Below are positions 6,686 through 7,004 of a stretch of 7,004 nucleotides of DNA, piece by piece. Position numbers and translations under genes: made by a program. Every line of letters starts with the position of its first letter. Positions within the stretch are counted from its first letter, which is position 1. Below the pieces are notes generated by a model. It was given only the letters and a program-made list of their open reading frames with translations. It searched no databases and was not told where the DNA came from. Source of the DNA: Aestuariivirga sp. (GTDB lineage: Bacteria > Pseudomonadota > Alphaproteobacteria > Rhizobiales > Aestuariivirgaceae); the NCBI GenBank assembly GCA_020252385.1, contig JADCDC010000178.1, positions 1 through 7,004 of the forward strand, in the 5' to 3' direction.

Positions 6686-7004
6686 TCAGGCCGCCTGGAT
6701 CCGCGTCCAGATCTCATCACGCAGCTTGGTCACCTCCTCGCCGAGGTAGAGTGCGGGCTCACACTTGGCAATCACCTCCGCCGATGGGAAGATCACCGGA
6801 TTGTCCCGGTATTCAGCCGGGGCAAGATCCTTCGCCGCCTTGTTGGCGGTGGCATACAGGATCGTCTCCGCGATCTCGCGACCGGCCTCGGCATCAAGCA
6901 GGAAGTTGATGAAGGCATGGGCGTTCTGCGGGTGCGGCGCGCCCTTCGGAATGGCGAGCGTGTCCTGCCAGAGGAGCGAACCCTCCTTGGGAACGACGTA
7001 ACCA
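6686..7004 (-). CDS. potD: Periplasmic spermidine/putrescine-binding protein, PotD/PotF-like (C-terminal part, 5' end outside window)
   Basis: The final 105 residues of an extracytoplasmic solute-binding protein that delivers its ligand to the PotB/PotC-like channel; the start and signal peptide lie beyond the right edge. The frame ends with TGA at 6686-6688. 'YVVPKEGSLLWQDTLAIPKG' followed by 'NAHAFINFLLD' and 'YATANKAAKDL' is the standard C-terminal lobe of the PotD/PotF group. The Trp and Asp of 'LWQDTL' (codons near 6962-6970) match the position I recall for the Trp-x-Asp pair that contacts the ligand amine in E. coli PotD, which supports a positively charged amine as substrate. It is the first gene of the visible operon, separated from the transporter's other parts by the fusion enzyme, an arrangement that ties that enzyme to the transported compound. 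Confidence 0.92.
   Translation of the reverse strand, partial: GYVVPKEGSLLWQDTLAIPKGAPHPQNAHAFINFLLDAEAGREIAETILYATANKAAKDLAPAEYRDNPVIFPSAEVIAKCEPALYLGEEVTKLRDEIWTRIQAA

Noticed and set aside
6258..7001. Overlapping plus-strand open frames at the right end
   Set aside because: They cross the binding-protein gene and the hairpin gap in antisense; composition is Arg/Pro/Ser-rich and no family resemblance was seen.

Overview
The window is GC-rich, tightly packed bacterial DNA. Its gene types and codon use suggest an alphaproteobacterium, perhaps of the Hyphomicrobiales; this is inferred from protein style only and no rRNA or marker gene is present. Five of the six genes lie on the minus strand and read as one catabolic transport operon. 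The sixth is the 3' end of a plus-strand gene that converges on the operon's last gene.

In transcription order on the minus strand, from the right edge leftwards: (1) the C-terminal 105 residues of a PotD/PotF-type periplasmic polyamine-binding protein; (2) a 200-base gap holding a perfect 11-bp stem-loop and, apparently, the unannotated N-terminus of the next protein; (3) a two-domain enzyme fusing a kinase domain of the aminoglycoside phosphotransferase/hydroxylysine kinase type to a class-III PLP domain that resembles the AGXT2L ammoniophospholyases; (4) a PotB-like permease with a TTG start; (5) a PotC-like permease overlapping it by ATGA; (6) a PotA-like ATPase 5 bases downstream; (7) an agmatinase/arginase-family ureohydrolase another 5 bases downstream. 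On the plus strand, bases 1-361 are the end of an old-yellow-enzyme-type NADH:flavin oxidoreductase. Its stop codon overlaps the ureohydrolase stop codon tail to tail by 11 bases.

The parts suggest uptake of a positively charged amine or guanidino compound, removal of urea by the ureohydrolase, phosphorylation of a hydroxyl group by the kinase domain, and release of phosphate plus ammonia by the PLP domain to give an aldehyde. That matches the human hydroxylysine or ethanolamine route (HYKK followed by PHYKPL or ETNPPL), but with both steps on one polypeptide and placed inside a polyamine-type ABC operon. The individual families are well known. The less ordinary points are the combination, the implied hydroxylated substrate, and the lack of any usual start codon for the full kinase domain. 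No mobile element, CRISPR array, tRNA or rRNA was seen.
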